Assembly: GCA_029556545.1 (NCBI GenBank)
Contig: JAKQEQ010000049.1
Coordinates: forward strand, 19,602-83,601
From: Candidatus Hydrogenedentota bacterium
GTDB lineage: Bacteria > Hydrogenedentota > Hydrogenedentia > Hydrogenedentales > JAGMZX01
Direction of reading: 5' to 3'
Length of the DNA stretch: 64,000 nucleotides
Position numbers and translations under genes: made by a program. Below the pieces are notes generated by a model that saw only the letters and a program-made list of their open reading frames with translations, searched no databases and was not told where the DNA came from. This document shows, one piece after another, positions 43,603 through 53,873 of the stretch; position 1 is the first letter of the stretch, and each line of letters begins with the position of its first letter.

Positions 43603-44148
43603 ATGCGTGTCATCGCCGGTCGCGCGCGCGGGGTGCGCCTCGAGGAACCGGGCGACTTGGCGATCCGGCCCACGCTGGACCGGGTGCGCGAGGCCCTGTT
43701 CAGCATTCTCGGGCCGCGCCTTCCGAGGGCGCATTTCCTGGACTTGTTCGCGGGGACGGGCGCGAACGGCATCGAGGCGATCAGCCGCGGCGCGGCTTCC
43801 GCCACGTTTGTGGACAGTCATCCGCGGGCGGTGGCGCTTATCCGCCGCAATCTCGCGAAAGCGGGTCTGCACACCGATGGCCGCGTGTTGCTGCTGTCCG
43901 TCCCCGAGGAATTGCCCCTGATCCGGCGCGGCGATACGCGCTACGATATCGTCTTTGCCGATCCGCCCCACGCGTTCAACGACTTCGCCGGTCTGCTTGA
44001 CGGGCTCGCGGCCGGGGACCTGCTTGCCGCACAAGGGGTTGTGGTACTCGAACACGACCCGCGCGCCGCGGCGCCCGATGCGGTCGGCGGGTTGTCCCGC
44101 TATCGCATGGCGCGCTACGGACGCACGGCGTTGTCGTTCTTCTCTTGA
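43603..44148 (+). CDS. rsmD: 16S rRNA (guanine-966-N2)-methyltransferase RsmD
   Basis: 181 residues from ATG 43603 with GGAGG 8 bases upstream. MRVIAGRARGVRL, RPTLDRVREALFSIL and FLDLFAGTGANGIEAISRGA form the SAM site, and FADPPH is the DPPY-type catalytic loop (DPPH here). RsmD methylates 16S rRNA in 30S assembly. Confidence 0.93.
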   Translation: MRVIAGRARGVRLEEPGDLAIRPTLDRVREALFSILGPRLPRAHFLDLFAGTGANGIEAISRGAASATFVDSHPRAVALIRRNLAKAGLHTDGRVLLLSVPEELPLIRRGDTRYDIVFADPPHAFNDFAGLLDGLAAGDLLAAQGVVVLEHDPRAAAPDAVGGLSRYRMARYGRTALSFFS

Positions 44149-44180
44149 CCGCGCATATTGTATTCGAGGTCTCCGATGCG

Positions 44181-44274
44181 GCACAATATATGGGGATGGG
44201 GGCCGGTGCGGCGGATGCTGCTCCTGGATGCGTGGATAGGGTGTTGTGTAATGGAAAGACACAACATATAGAGG
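44181..44274 (+). promoter_or_regulatory. Candidate NrdR boxes upstream of nrdR
   Basis: GCACAATATATGGGG (44181-44195) and ACACAACATATAGAGG (44259-44274) resemble the NrdR box ACACWATATATWGTGT. They are about 78 bases apart, wider than the usual pair. GTTGTGT (44243-44249) and ACACAAC (44259-44265) can also pair into a hairpin just before the nrdR start. Confidence 0.45.
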
Positions 44275-44281
44275 GTGAAAT

Positions 44282-44731
44282 ATGCGCTGCCCGTTTTGCA
44301 GTCACAGTCAGGCCCGCGTGGTGGATTCCCGCGCATCAAAAGAGGGCGACGCCATACGTCGCCGGCGCGAGTGTCTCAAGTGCGGGCGGCGATTCACGAC
44401 CTACGAGCGCATCGAGGAAGTAGCGCAGATGGTCATCAAGAAAGACGGCCGCCGCGAGAACTTCGATCGCTGGAAGATGAAGAGCGGCATCCTGAAAGCC
44501 GTCGAGAAGCGTCCCGTCAGCCTCGACCAGGTCGACGCCATGATCGATGAAATCGAGCGGGAGCTGTTCAACTCGACCGAGCACGAAGTAACCACCGCCG
44601 CCGTGGGGGAGGCGGTCATGGCGAAACTGCGCCAGTTGGACGAGGTGGCTTACGTGCGGTTCGCGTCGGTGTATCGGCAGTTCAAGGACCTCAACGAGTT
44701 CATGACGGAACTCAAGGACATGCTGGCGTAG
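44282..44731 (+). CDS. nrdR: Transcriptional repressor NrdR
   Basis: 149 residues. Zinc ribbon [17 protein letters not shown] ... [23 protein letters not shown]-cone [20 protein letters not shown] and [16 protein letters not shown]. It senses ATP/dATP and represses ribonucleotide reductase genes. Candidate boxes lie directly upstream, so autoregulation is possible, and the next gene is an ATP-cone, NrdD-like protein. Confidence 0.96.
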   Translation: MRCPFCSHSQARVVDSRASKEGDAIRRRRECLKCGRRFTTYERIEEVAQMVIKKDGRRENFDRWKMKSGILKAVEKRPVSLDQVDAMIDEIERELFNSTEHEVTTAAVGEAVMAKLRQLDEVAYVRFASVYRQFKDLNEFMTELKDMLA

Positions 44732-44736
44732 TAGCG

Positions 44737-44775
44737 GCCCGTCCGATGGGTCGGACCGGTCGGACGAGTCAGAGG
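44737..44775. repeat. Decamer-like GGTCGGAC repeat
   Basis: GTCCGATGGGTCGGACCGGTCGGACGAGTC is a mirror of the CCGACC decamers at 21541-21605. It lies in the gap after nrdR. Confidence 0.4.
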
Positions 44776-44845
44776 GCTTGTATTCTTTTTTCCCCCTCGG
44801 ATACACTCGCTCGGGGTACGTCTCGGCTTTCAAGCGGAAGCATTC

Positions 44846-47140
44846 ATGAACGACGAGTCTACAGAAGAGTTTTCCGAGCAGGAGGACCGCGCAATCGAGG
44901 GCGCGTTCGACGCGCAACTGCCGTTGCCGATCCCGGCGCTTCGCGGTCCCGAGCCCTTCGCGACTGTTGTCAAGCGGGATGGTCGCGAGGAACCTTTCGA
45001 CAAGCGGAAGATCGCCGACGCCATCTTCAAGGCGGCCCAGGCCATCGGCGGCCAGGACCGCGGCCGCGCGGAGAGTCTGGCGGCGGGCGTGGCAATCTAC
45101 CTCCAGAAGGAGCAGCAGGGCCGGCCACCGACGGTGGACCAGGTCCATGACGCCGTCGAGCGGGTGCTCATCGCGATGGGGCACGCGCGCACGGCGCTAA
45201 CGTACGCGCGCTACCGCGACCGGCGGGCGCGGGTGCGCCGTCTGCGTGAAGGCGATCTGCGCCACCTTATCGGCGAACTCGAGGAGGCGCGCGACGAGCG
45301 CGAGTCCCTTGCCGGGCGCGGGGAAGCGGCGCTGTTTGTCCGCACGAGCGCGGACACACTGGCGACGTGGGACCGGGAACGGATCGTGGCCGCGCTCGAA
45401 CGGGAGACCGGACTCGACCGCGCGATTGCGACGGTTATCGCGCTCGAGGTCGAGGCCCAGATCGACCGCGCGGGGATGCACGCGCTTACCGGCGCGTTGA
45501 TCCGCGAGCTCGTGGACGCGCGGCTGGTCGAGCACGGCCTCCACGAGTATCGCGAACGCCACCGCCGCCTCGGCGTGCCGCTCTATGACGCGGAACGCAT
45601 CCTGCACGGAGCGATCGACGAGGCGGTGATCGCCGAGACGGGTTCGACGGCCATGTCGCCGCCTGTGACCGACCGCGTGCTGGCGCGGGCCGTAAAGAAG
45701 GAGTTCGCGCTGGCGGAGGTCTTTTGCGCGCCCGCGGCGGAAGCGCATCTGCGCGGCGAAATCCACCTGCGTCATCTCGGGCGCGTGGACCGACTGCACG
45801 GTCTCACCCAGCCCCTTGCCTACGTGGCCCGTTTCGGAATCGGCCCCGTGGGCGCCCACGAATTCGCCGCGCCGGCGCGGCACGCGGAAACGCTCCTGGC
45901 GCACATGGTGAAATATCACGAATTGTTGCAAGGCTGTTTTGCCGACGGCGTTGTCTGGGACGCCGTGAACGTGTACTTTGCGCCGTACTTGCACGGGCGG
46001 GACGAGCGCGACATCGGCCAGTTCGCGCAGATGCTCGTCTACGAGCTGGCCTACCTCGCGCTTACTTCCGGCGACGGCGTGCAACCGCCCGAGATCACGA
46101 TACACTGGACCGTGCCGACATCGCTGCGCCAGGAAGAGGCCGTCGGCCCCGGCGGCGCGCCGGCGGGCCGGCCCTATGGCGCCTTCGAGCACACGGCGCA
46201 GCAACTGGCCTGGGCGCTCTTCGACGTGTTGCGGCGCGGCGGCGCGGACGCGGCATCGCTGCCGGGACCCGTGGCGTGCCTTGCCCTGGACACGGCGTTC
46301 TTCAAGGCGCCGGGCCAGGCCGCGTTCCTTCTGCACGCCGCGCGCGTGTCCGCGGACCGTCGCGGCGCGCAGTACCTGTTCATGCGCGAGGATCGGGAAC
46401 CGGCGACCGCTTCGTGGCGGCCGCGCGATGTGAGTCTGCATGAAGTCGTGTTGAACCTGCCGCGCGCGGCTTACGCCGCCGGCGGCGAAACGGCGCTATT
46501 CCCGGAACTGGACCGGCAACTCGACCAGGCGCTTCGGGCGCACGGCGACAAGAAGCGCTTCATCGAGTCGCTGGCGGCCCAACATCCCCGTGGCCCGCTC
46601 GATCTGTTATTCCTCGCGCGGGATGATGTCCCTTATCTGGACCTCGACGAGGGTGTATGCCGCGTGGCTCTCGAGGGCCTCAACGAGTGCGTCCAGTACC
46701 TGCTCCATGAAGAGCCGCACGCGAACGACGAGGCGGCGGCCCTCGCGGAACGTATCCTGCGTCATTTGCGGTCCCGGTGCGCCGACGCGGACGCGCGTAA
46801 CGGACTGCGCGTCGCGCTGACCCAAAACAACGATCCGTCCGTGGGCCGGCGTTTCGCCGCGCTCGATCTCAAGGACTACCCGCGGTCCGCGGTGACGACG
46901 GTCAAGCAGAACGACGCGACGCAGGAATTGCTCTACACGCCGGGCGTGCGCCTGCGGCTCGGGCACGGGCTGAACCCCGTCGAGGCGGCGCGCCGCGAGG
47001 GGTCTTTTCACCAGTATCTCGATGACGGGGCCGTCACCGAAGTGCCGCTGCCCGACACCGACCCCGGTCCCGAATCCGTTGCAGATTGCATCACGAAGAT
47101 TCACCGGCAGACCGCCAATCGGCGGATTGTGTTCTTGTAG
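44846..47140 (+). CDS. NrdD-like protein with ATP cones, no glycyl-radical motif
   Basis: 764 residues. ATP-cone VVKRDGREEPFDKRKIADAI near 41 and a second related cone around 167-260 (VRTSADTLATWDRERIVAAL). Then LARAVKKEFALAEVF and EAHLRGEIHLRHLGRVDR, which follow class III ribonucleotide reductase NrdD, and VVWDAVNVYFAPYLHG for the AWDSVNVFLAPYL block. The C-terminus is HRQTANRRIVFL: the zinc CxxC site and the RVxGY glycyl-radical site of NrdD are absent. It is likely a catalytically dead or regulatory relative. It follows nrdR on the same strand. Confidence 0.85.
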   Translation: MNDESTEEFSEQEDRAIEGAFDAQLPLPIPALRGPEPFATVVKRDGREEPFDKRKIADAIFKAAQAIGGQDRGRAESLAAGVAIYLQKEQQGRPPTVDQVHDAVERVLIAMGHARTALTYARYRDRRARVRRLREGDLRHLIGELEEARDERESLAGRGEAALFVRTSADTLATWDRERIVAALERETGLDRAIATVIALEVEAQIDRAGMHALTGALIRELVDARLVEHGLHEYRERHRRLGVPLYDAERILHGAIDEAVIAETGSTAMSPPVTDRVLARAVKKEFALAEVFCAPAAEAHLRGEIHLRHLGRVDRLHGLTQPLAYVARFGIGPVGAHEFAAPARHAETLLAHMVKYHELLQGCFADGVVWDAVNVYFAPYLHGRDERDIGQFAQMLVYELAYLALTSGDGVQPPEITIHWTVPTSLRQEEAVGPGGAPAGRPYGAFEHTAQQLAWALFDVLRRGGADAASLPGPVACLALDTAFFKAPGQAAFLLHAARVSADRRGAQYLFMREDREPATASWRPRDVSLHEVVLNLPRAAYAAGGETALFPELDRQLDQALRAHGDKKRFIESLAAQHPRGPLDLLFLARDDVPYLDLDEGVCRVALEGLNECVQYLLHEEPHANDEAAALAERILRHLRSRCADADARNGLRVALTQNNDPSVGRRFAALDLKDYPRSAVTTVKQNDATQELLYTPGVRLRLGHGLNPVEAARREGSFHQYLDDGAVTEVPLPDTDPGPESVADCITKIHRQTANRRIVFL

Positions 47141-47301
47141 GGAGAAAGGACCAAAGGAACCCGCGCCGACGAGGAGTGTGAGCACGAGCATGAACAGGAA
47201 AGGGGGGACGCACCATCGCATTGGCGAGAGGACTCCTCACAGGATAGCGTGACTTTCGGTCCCTACCGTCCTTTGAGTCGCTTTGGTTCCTTGCGTCCCT
47301 T

Positions 47302-48249
47302 TCATGAAAGCGCCGCGCTTGGCCCGTCCTCTTTGATGCCGGATTCCGGGGCGGCGGCCATGCCGTTCAGGCGGTCCACCACGGAGAGAACGCCGCCAAT
47401 CTCGTAGTAGTCCACCGTGATGAAATTGGGGAGCCGCCCGGACGCTCTCCAGCACGCGAGCGCCCGATCGAGGAGAATCGATTCCGCGTTGGCGCGTTCC
47501 GCGTTCATCGGCGTCGGAAACGGATTGCTGATGAAGTGGTTGAGGATCATCAGGCCGGCGCTTGCATCGCCGCGGCTGCAATCGCAGTTGAACTCGTCAA
47601 GCGACGTTACGTTCCAGTGTGTATCCCACGCGAATTGCCAGACGTTGTGCAGCCACGGCACACCGCCGGTCCTGCGGTCGGTGAAAACGACCAGCCGCCG
47701 GTTGTTGCTGACCATGTCGCCGAGCAGCGGCCAAGGCGCGCCGGGTGTCTGCGCATGCGCGTAGCGCAGGATACCGCTGTCCGCGAACGCGGTCGCCAGC
47801 GTTTCAGGGGAGACATAGGACTCGAGGATGATCGTCACGACCTCGTTCGGGTGGGAGTCGAGGAACTCGCGGATTTCGACCAGACCGTCGACCAGGCTGA
47901 AGCCGCCCAGTTCGCAGTAGGTGTGGCACAGCATCGCGCGGCCCTGGAACTCGTGCACATCGAGCATCACGGCGCGCACGCCGTCTTCGAGTTGTCTGCG
48001 CAGCCCGCTGATCTGGTTGGGCAAGATGAACCCCGCCCCGTGGCTCGACATCGCGTTGTGCGTGGTGGCGTAAACCGCCTCGTTATAGCGTCGGGCCGCC
48101 AGTGCCGGAACGCCGTTCACGGCAAAGACCGCCTGCGCCTCCGCGGCGTGCGGGCGCGGCGCGTCTTGCGGATCGCGCCACACAAACAGCGACAGCACGG
48201 CCGCAACGAAGGCCGTGCCAACTGCGAGCATTCGTTTGCCGGTGTTCAT
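47302..48249 (-). CDS. Exported PI-PLC-like phosphodiesterase
   Basis: 315 residues. N-terminal helix LAVGTAFVAAVLSLFVW as signal or anchor. PI-PLC X-domain motifs: YATTHNAMSS (first catalytic His), VRAVMLDVHEFQG, MLCHTYCELGGFSLVDGLVEI (second His) and NEVVTIILES. Such proteins cut phosphoinositide or glycerophospho-ester bonds; bacterial substrates vary. The start is followed by an 11-base inverted repeat partner at 48250-48260. Confidence 0.8.
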   Translation of the reverse strand: MNTGKRMLAVGTAFVAAVLSLFVWRDPQDAPRPHAAEAQAVFAVNGVPALAARRYNEAVYATTHNAMSSHGAGFILPNQISGLRRQLEDGVRAVMLDVHEFQGRAMLCHTYCELGGFSLVDGLVEIREFLDSHPNEVVTIILESYVSPETLATAFADSGILRYAHAQTPGAPWPLLGDMVSNNRRLVVFTDRRTGGVPWLHNVWQFAWDTHWNVTSLDEFNCDCSRGDASAGLMILNHFISNPFPTPMNAERANAESILLDRALACWRASGRLPNFITVDYYEIGGVLSVVDRLNGMAAAPESGIKEDGPSAALS

Positions 48250-48311
48250 AACCGCTTTTCACCTCGTGGGTCCATATGCAGGCATTGGACCTACGGGGCC
48301 GAAAAGCGGTT
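48250..48311. repeat. 11-base inverted repeat between the PI-PLC-like gene and ilvD
   Basis: AACCGCTTTTC (48250-48260) and GAAAAGCGGTT (48301-48311) are perfect complements with a 40-base loop. The left arm touches the PI-PLC-like start codon and contains sequence next to its GAGGTG, so it could hide the ribosome site. Confidence 0.5.
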
Positions 48312-48344
48312 TCCCGCGCCTTGTGGCGAAACCGCGCCTCGCCC

Positions 48345-50015
48345 TTACGACAGGACCGCGCCGGTGTTCGCGCTGGTTACGAAGCGCTGGTACCGCTTAA
48401 GCCAGCCCGTCAGTTGCCGCTCCGGCGGCGCGGGCTGCTCGCGGCGTCGCGCGTCAAGTTCGGCGTCGCTCAAGCGCACGTTGAGCGTGCGCGCGGGGAT
48501 ATCGATGTCGATGATGTCGCCGGGGCGCACCAGGGCGATGGGGCCGCCCGCCGCGGCTTCCGGGCTTACGTGGCCAATGCAGGCGCCGCGCGTACCGCCG
48601 GAGAAGCGCCCGTCCGTGATCAGGCTCACGCTCGTGCCGAGGCCCCTGCCCACGATCGCCGAAGTGGGCGACAACATCTCGCGCATGCCGGGGCCGCCCT
48701 TCGGCCCTTCGTAACGAATCACCACGACGTCGCCCGCCTTCACCTTGCCCATAAGGATGCCCTTCATCGCATCCTCTTCACTCTCGAAGATGACCGCGGG
48801 GCCGCTGTGCTTGAGGATCGCCGGGTCGACGCCCGCCGCCTTCACGACGCCGCCCTGCGGCGCGAGGTTGCCGAAAAGCACGGCCAACCCGCCGGTCTCG
48901 CTGTAGGGGTTTTCGAGCGGGTGGATCACTTCCTCATCCAACGTCCGCGCTCCCTTGATGTTCTCGCCTAGGGTCCTCATCGTGACGGTCTTGCTGTCGA
49001 GGTGCAGTGCGCCGGGTTTCTTCGCGAGTTCCGCGAGGATTGCGCTGATGCCGCCGGCCCGGTCCACGTCTTCCATGTGCCAGTTGCTCGACGGCGACAC
49101 CTTGCAGATATTGGGCACGCGCGCGGCGACTTCGTTTATCCGTTCGAGCGGATAATCGACACCCGCCTCGTGGGCGAGCGCGAGCGTGTGCAGGACGGTG
49201 TTGGTCGAGCCTCCCATCGCCATATCGAGCGCGAAGGCATTGTCGATGGCCTCGGCCGTGACGATGTCGCGCGGGCGCAGGCCGGCCTCGATGAGTTTCA
49301 TGAGTTGCGCGGCGGCCCGCTGCACCAGCGCCCGGCGCTCGGGCGTCTTGGCGAGGATGCTGCCGTTGCCGGGCAGGGCGAGGCCGATGGCCTCACACAG
49401 GCAGTTCATCGAGTTCGCCGTGAACATGCCGGAGCACGAGCCGCAACTCGGGCAGGCGCTGCGCTCGAGGTCCGCCAGTTCCGCCTCGCTCATTTCGCCG
49501 CGGTTATGCGCGCCCACGCCCTCGAACACCGTGATCAAGTCAATCGCCTGGCCATCCTTCGCGCGGCCCGCGGCCATGGGCCCGCCCGAAACGAAGATGG
49601 TGGGGACATTGCAGCGCATCGCCGCCATGAGCATGCCGGGCACAATCTTGTCGCAATTCGGAATGCAGATCATGCCGTCGAACTGGTGCGCGTTGATCAT
49701 CGACTCGACGCAGTCCGCGATCAACTCGCGCGACGGCAGGCTGTAGCGCATCCCGCTATGGCCCATCGCGATTCCGTCGTCCACGCCAATGGTGTTGAAC
49801 TCGAAGGGCACGCCGCCCGCCTCGCGCACCGCCTCCTTGGCGAGTCGCCCGAACTCGTCGAGGTGGACGTGACCCGGCACGATCTCGGTGAAGCTGTTGC
49901 AGATGGCGATGAACGGCTTGTCGAAGTCCTTTTCCGATTGAATCCGGCCCGTGGCCCACAAGAGCGACCGGTGCGGCGCCCGCTCGTAACCGCGCTTGAC
50001 GGCATCACTACGCAT
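48345..50015 (-). CDS. ilvD: Dihydroxy-acid dehydratase
   Basis: 556 residues, ATG 50015 with AAAGGG 7 bases upstream. [28 protein letters not shown] and [20 protein letters not shown] give the Fe-S cysteines, and GGSTNTVLH and [10 protein letters not shown] are family blocks. It makes 2-oxoacids in branched-chain amino acid synthesis. Candidate promoter at 50089-50119. Confidence 0.97.
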   Translation of the reverse strand: MRSDAVKRGYERAPHRSLLWATGRIQSEKDFDKPFIAICNSFTEIVPGHVHLDEFGRLAKEAVREAGGVPFEFNTIGVDDGIAMGHSGMRYSLPSRELIADCVESMINAHQFDGMICIPNCDKIVPGMLMAAMRCNVPTIFVSGGPMAAGRAKDGQAIDLITVFEGVGAHNRGEMSEAELADLERSACPSCGSCSGMFTANSMNCLCEAIGLALPGNGSILAKTPERRALVQRAAAQLMKLIEAGLRPRDIVTAEAIDNAFALDMAMGGSTNTVLHTLALAHEAGVDYPLERINEVAARVPNICKVSPSSNWHMEDVDRAGGISAILAELAKKPGALHLDSKTVTMRTLGENIKGARTLDEEVIHPLENPYSETGGLAVLFGNLAPQGGVVKAAGVDPAILKHSGPAVIFESEEDAMKGILMGKVKAGDVVVIRYEGPKGGPGMREMLSPTSAIVGRGLGTSVSLITDGRFSGGTRGACIGHVSPEAAAGGPIALVRPGDIIDIDIPARTLNVRLSDAELDARRREQPAPPERQLTGWLKRYQRFVTSANTGAVLS

Positions 50016-50088
50016 GACAAACCCTTTCTCTTGTTATTCTTGATGGAGAAACACGCGCAACCCGCCGGTTATGCGTGGCAACAGGCGT

Positions 50089-50119
50089 AGTATACCCCCC
50101 GCGAACCGACAATGCCCAA
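50089..50119 (-). promoter_or_regulatory. Possible promoter for ilvD
   Basis: Minus strand TTGGGC (50119-50114), 19 bases, TATACT (50094-50089). Good -10, weak -35 and a long spacer. Confidence 0.35.
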
Positions 50120-50243
50120 CGGCGGGGGTATATCGTCCGCCTGGTGCAGGACCGCACGCTTCGCGCTCACGTGTACCCTACGTGACCGGGGCGTTGGCGG
50201 CCGCGCGCCTCAGCATCTCGGATATTCGTCTTGCCTGGCCGGT

Positions 50244-51119
50244 TCAGGCCGGCGGCAGAATCCAGATGACTTCCGCGTTGACCTCTCCGGTCACGGTCAG
50301 TTCGCCCTGGATAATCACTTGGACACCGGGCGCAAGCGCGGCCTCTGTGCCCGTGGGCGTATCCGTATCGGTCGCGAGAAAGATGACCGCGCCCGCGTAG
50401 TGCACGAGGACCAATTCAGCACTGGTATCGGGCAGGAGCATCAGGGTATCCGCGGCCTCATCCACGGAATCGATTTGACCTTGGACCTGTACGTTTGCCG
50501 GCTCGACCGAGATTTCCGCGCGGAGTTGCGGCGTCCATACGAACTTGCCGCTGCCCGTCTCGACCAGATGGAGTCCCTGAAGATCGAGCAGGATAAGAGA
50601 ATCCTGACCTTCGGGGATTTCAAATGTGGAAGAAACGAACAGCCGGCCATTTGCGGTCGTCTGGATGTCCGTGATGACGACATCGGGCGCCAGGACGAGC
50701 GTCATGCGCGGGTTTTCGATCGAGAGCCGAATCTTGGTGTAAGTTCCGGCGGGGACATCGGCGGTCGAGATAAGCTGTGAGACGCCGATCAGGTCGCGCA
50801 GATCGATATCGACCGCGCCGCTGAAGAGCACGACCTTGCTCGCCCCATTGTTCCCGTCGCCCTCTTCGCCTTCCTCACCTTCGGGTTCGGAATCGTCTGA
50901 GCGGTCGAGCGAAATCTCCGTCAGCGTAACAACCAGACTTGCAATCGCATCCAGGCTGATGTCACCAAGTTTGGCCGACTCCACTTTGTCGCCGACGTCC
51001 AAACCGCCGGACAACAAGACGGACACATGACCCTTGGGCTGGCACGGGCAACCCGGCAACCCGAGCAGCACAACCGCGGCCAGGGGAAAAAGAACCGCAT
51101 AAACGAACGTGTTTCGCAT
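50244..51119 (-). CDS. DUF4382-type lipoprotein
   Basis: 291 residues from ATG 51119, with GAGGAGA upstream at good spacing. Lipobox LLGLPGC. Body: SLVVTLTEISLDRS, VVLFSGAVDIDLRDL, LISTADVPAGTYTKIRLSIE, the DUF4382 pattern of beta-rich envelope lipoproteins. An acidic insert EPEGEEGEEGDGNN near residue 80. Function unknown. Confidence 0.85.
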   Translation of the reverse strand: MRNTFVYAVLFPLAAVVLLGLPGCPCQPKGHVSVLLSGGLDVGDKVESAKLGDISLDAIASLVVTLTEISLDRSDDSEPEGEEGEEGDGNNGASKVVLFSGAVDIDLRDLIGVSQLISTADVPAGTYTKIRLSIENPRMTLVLAPDVVITDIQTTANGRLFVSSTFEIPEGQDSLILLDLQGLHLVETGSGKFVWTPQLRAEISVEPANVQVQGQIDSVDEAADTLMLLPDTSAELVLVHYAGAVIFLATDTDTPTGTEAALAPGVQVIIQGELTVTGEVNAEVIWILPPA

Positions 51120-51413
51120 GATCATTCTCCTCTCTGTTTCTTCCGCGCGCATTCTCCTTGCGCGCTTCGCGGGACGGATCGGGCGTTCAGCCCGCGTCCC
51201 CGCACCATCGAAACTTCGCAGGAATTCTACCATGTCTTTCGCGCGTGCGCTGGCTGGAGGTCCCATGTCCAGGTCATCCTCCCATGCTCGCGCCAACTGA
51301 TCAGACCATGCAAACACGGCTCCGCGAGCCCCGTCAAAAACTTGACGCCCTGCCCTGGGCTGGACGATGGGCCGCGTGGTCCACTACCCGGTTCAGGCAC
51401 GCCGGGCGGCGCG

Positions 51414-52364
51414 TCAGTGGGCATCCAGTCCGTGGAGCATGCGGACGGCGTGCTCCAGCGAGGCGAGAATCTCGCCCAAGTACTCGTTCACGGCCCGGAC
51501 ACTGCCCGGCAGCGTGTAGACGAGCGTGCGGCCGAGCACGGCGGCCACCGACCGGCTGAGCAACGCGTTCGGTTTCTCCGCGCCGAACTTGAGGCGAATG
51601 TGCTCCATAATTCCCGGGATGGTCTTGTCGGCAAGGGCAGTGACAACGTCGGGCGTGATATCCCGCGGCCCGATGCCGGTTCCGCCGGTTGTAATCACCG
51701 CGTCCGTTTCGGCGTCCCGGGCGCATTCGAGGGCTTCGCGCAGGAGCGCCGCGTCATCCGGCAGCAACAGCATCTCGACGTCGGCTTGCCAAGGCCGCTG
51801 CGCGAAATGGGCCTCGATCAGCGCCTTCGCCCGCGGGCCGCTCTGGTCCGCGTACAGTCCCCGATGCGCACGGTCGCTGAGCGTGATCACGAGGCACTTG
51901 AGCCGTTTCGGCGCAAGGGTCACCGCGTCGCCCGCGCGAACGGGTCCCCCGCGCAGCGCGCGGCAGAAGATGCCCTCCTTTGGCATGACGCACTGGCCGA
52001 CTTCCCGAAAGATCGCACAGCCGTCGCCGTGACACACCTTGCCGATCTGTGTTACTTCGAGTTCGACCGGACCAATGGTCAGGCGGTCGAGCAAGGCCAA
52101 GTGCGGGATGTCGATGCCGCGCGTCGTGATGTTCTCGGCAAAGTCGCCGCATTGAAACTCGCGCCCGGCCTCTTTCGCGAAGCGTTCGATGCTCTCGACG
52201 GCGAGGAGGCTGACGTTCCGCAGCGGCGCACCGGCATGGCCGTCCCCGACCACGCCCTGTTCGTCGATAATGATTTCCGCGACCGGCCGCTTCGAAACGC
52301 CCTTCTCCGTGGAGATGTTTACCGAAACAACGCGCGCGCCATCGTCCGTGGCTCCTGTTTTCAC
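51414..52364 (-). CDS. MOSC-MogA fusion protein
   Basis: 316 residues from GTG 52364. Residues 1-155 are a MOSC domain (VSVNISTEKGVSKRPV, GDGHAGAPLRNVSLL, CGDFAENITTRGID, IGKVCHGDGCAIFREVG with the conserved Cys). Residues 157-316 are a MogA/MoaB domain: CLVITLSDRAHRGLYADQSG, DAVITTGGTGIGPRD. MogA adenylates molybdopterin; MOSC domains carry sulfur or bind sulfurated cofactor. The fusion ties cofactor insertion to sulfuration. Confidence 0.92.
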   Translation of the reverse strand: MKTGATDDGARVVSVNISTEKGVSKRPVAEIIIDEQGVVGDGHAGAPLRNVSLLAVESIERFAKEAGREFQCGDFAENITTRGIDIPHLALLDRLTIGPVELEVTQIGKVCHGDGCAIFREVGQCVMPKEGIFCRALRGGPVRAGDAVTLAPKRLKCLVITLSDRAHRGLYADQSGPRAKALIEAHFAQRPWQADVEMLLLPDDAALLREALECARDAETDAVITTGGTGIGPRDITPDVVTALADKTIPGIMEHIRLKFGAEKPNALLSRSVAAVLGRTLVYTLPGSVRAVNEYLGEILASLEHAVRMLHGLDAH

Positions 52365-52376
52365 GCGACGCGTCCT

Positions 52377-52949
52377 CTAATGGCTCTCGAAATCGACGCA
52401 GCCTTCGGCACACCGAATCTCGATCTGTTCCAGACATTTTACATTACGCCCCACGTACTTGTCGGCGGGGAAGACTATGCGAAAGCGGCCTTCCGTGTTC
52501 GGCAAGGCCTTGGCGTCGGCGTGAAGCGCCACGAGCGCGCGGCGGCCGGTCTCGGCCAAGGTCAGTTCGGTCCACGATGCTATCACCTGGTAGCCGTCCG
52601 TGCCCCGGAACACGGCATACATGTTCTCCTTCCGGTATCCGCTCGCGTTCATGGCCGCGGTGGCTTTTTCAAGAATGTTGGCCAGCCGGACGCCGCTGTA
52701 GTCGAATATGCCGATATAGCCGGCATGCTGGCCGACGCAGATGCACTGCAACTCGGTCACTTGCGGCATCTTGGAGATTTCGTCATAGCTTATGGTGATC
52801 TTCGAACCATCGAGATCGATGATGGTCAGTGCATCCGAGGGCCGCTCCGGACCCGCTCCTACGAACCCCGGCGCGAACAACAGGGCCGCGACGGTCGCGG
52901 CAGTCAGAACAATTGCAGAAACCGAGAATCGAAATCCATGCCTTATCAT
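52377..52949 (-). CDS. Exported molybdopterin-binding-like protein
   Basis: 190 residues. Signal FSVSAIVLTAATVAALLFAPG. YDEISKMPQVTELQCICVGQ, YSGVRLANILEKATAAM, DGYQVIASWTELTLA and FPADKYVGRNVKCLEQIEIR follow the fold of the sulfite-oxidase-type molybdopterin-binding domain, including the Cys at the metal site in ELQCI. Shorter than a full sulfite oxidase. In the same run as moco genes. Confidence 0.75.
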   Translation of the reverse strand: MIRHGFRFSVSAIVLTAATVAALLFAPGFVGAGPERPSDALTIIDLDGSKITISYDEISKMPQVTELQCICVGQHAGYIGIFDYSGVRLANILEKATAAMNASGYRKENMYAVFRGTDGYQVIASWTELTLAETGRRALVALHADAKALPNTEGRFRIVFPADKYVGRNVKCLEQIEIRCAEGCVDFESH

Positions 52950-52976
52950 GTCGTTGCTCCTTGTATGTTTGTTCGG

Positions 52977-53837
<861 letters not shown>

Positions 53838-53873
53838 GGTCGGTACTCCTTTCCGGCGTTACGCCGCGTTACG

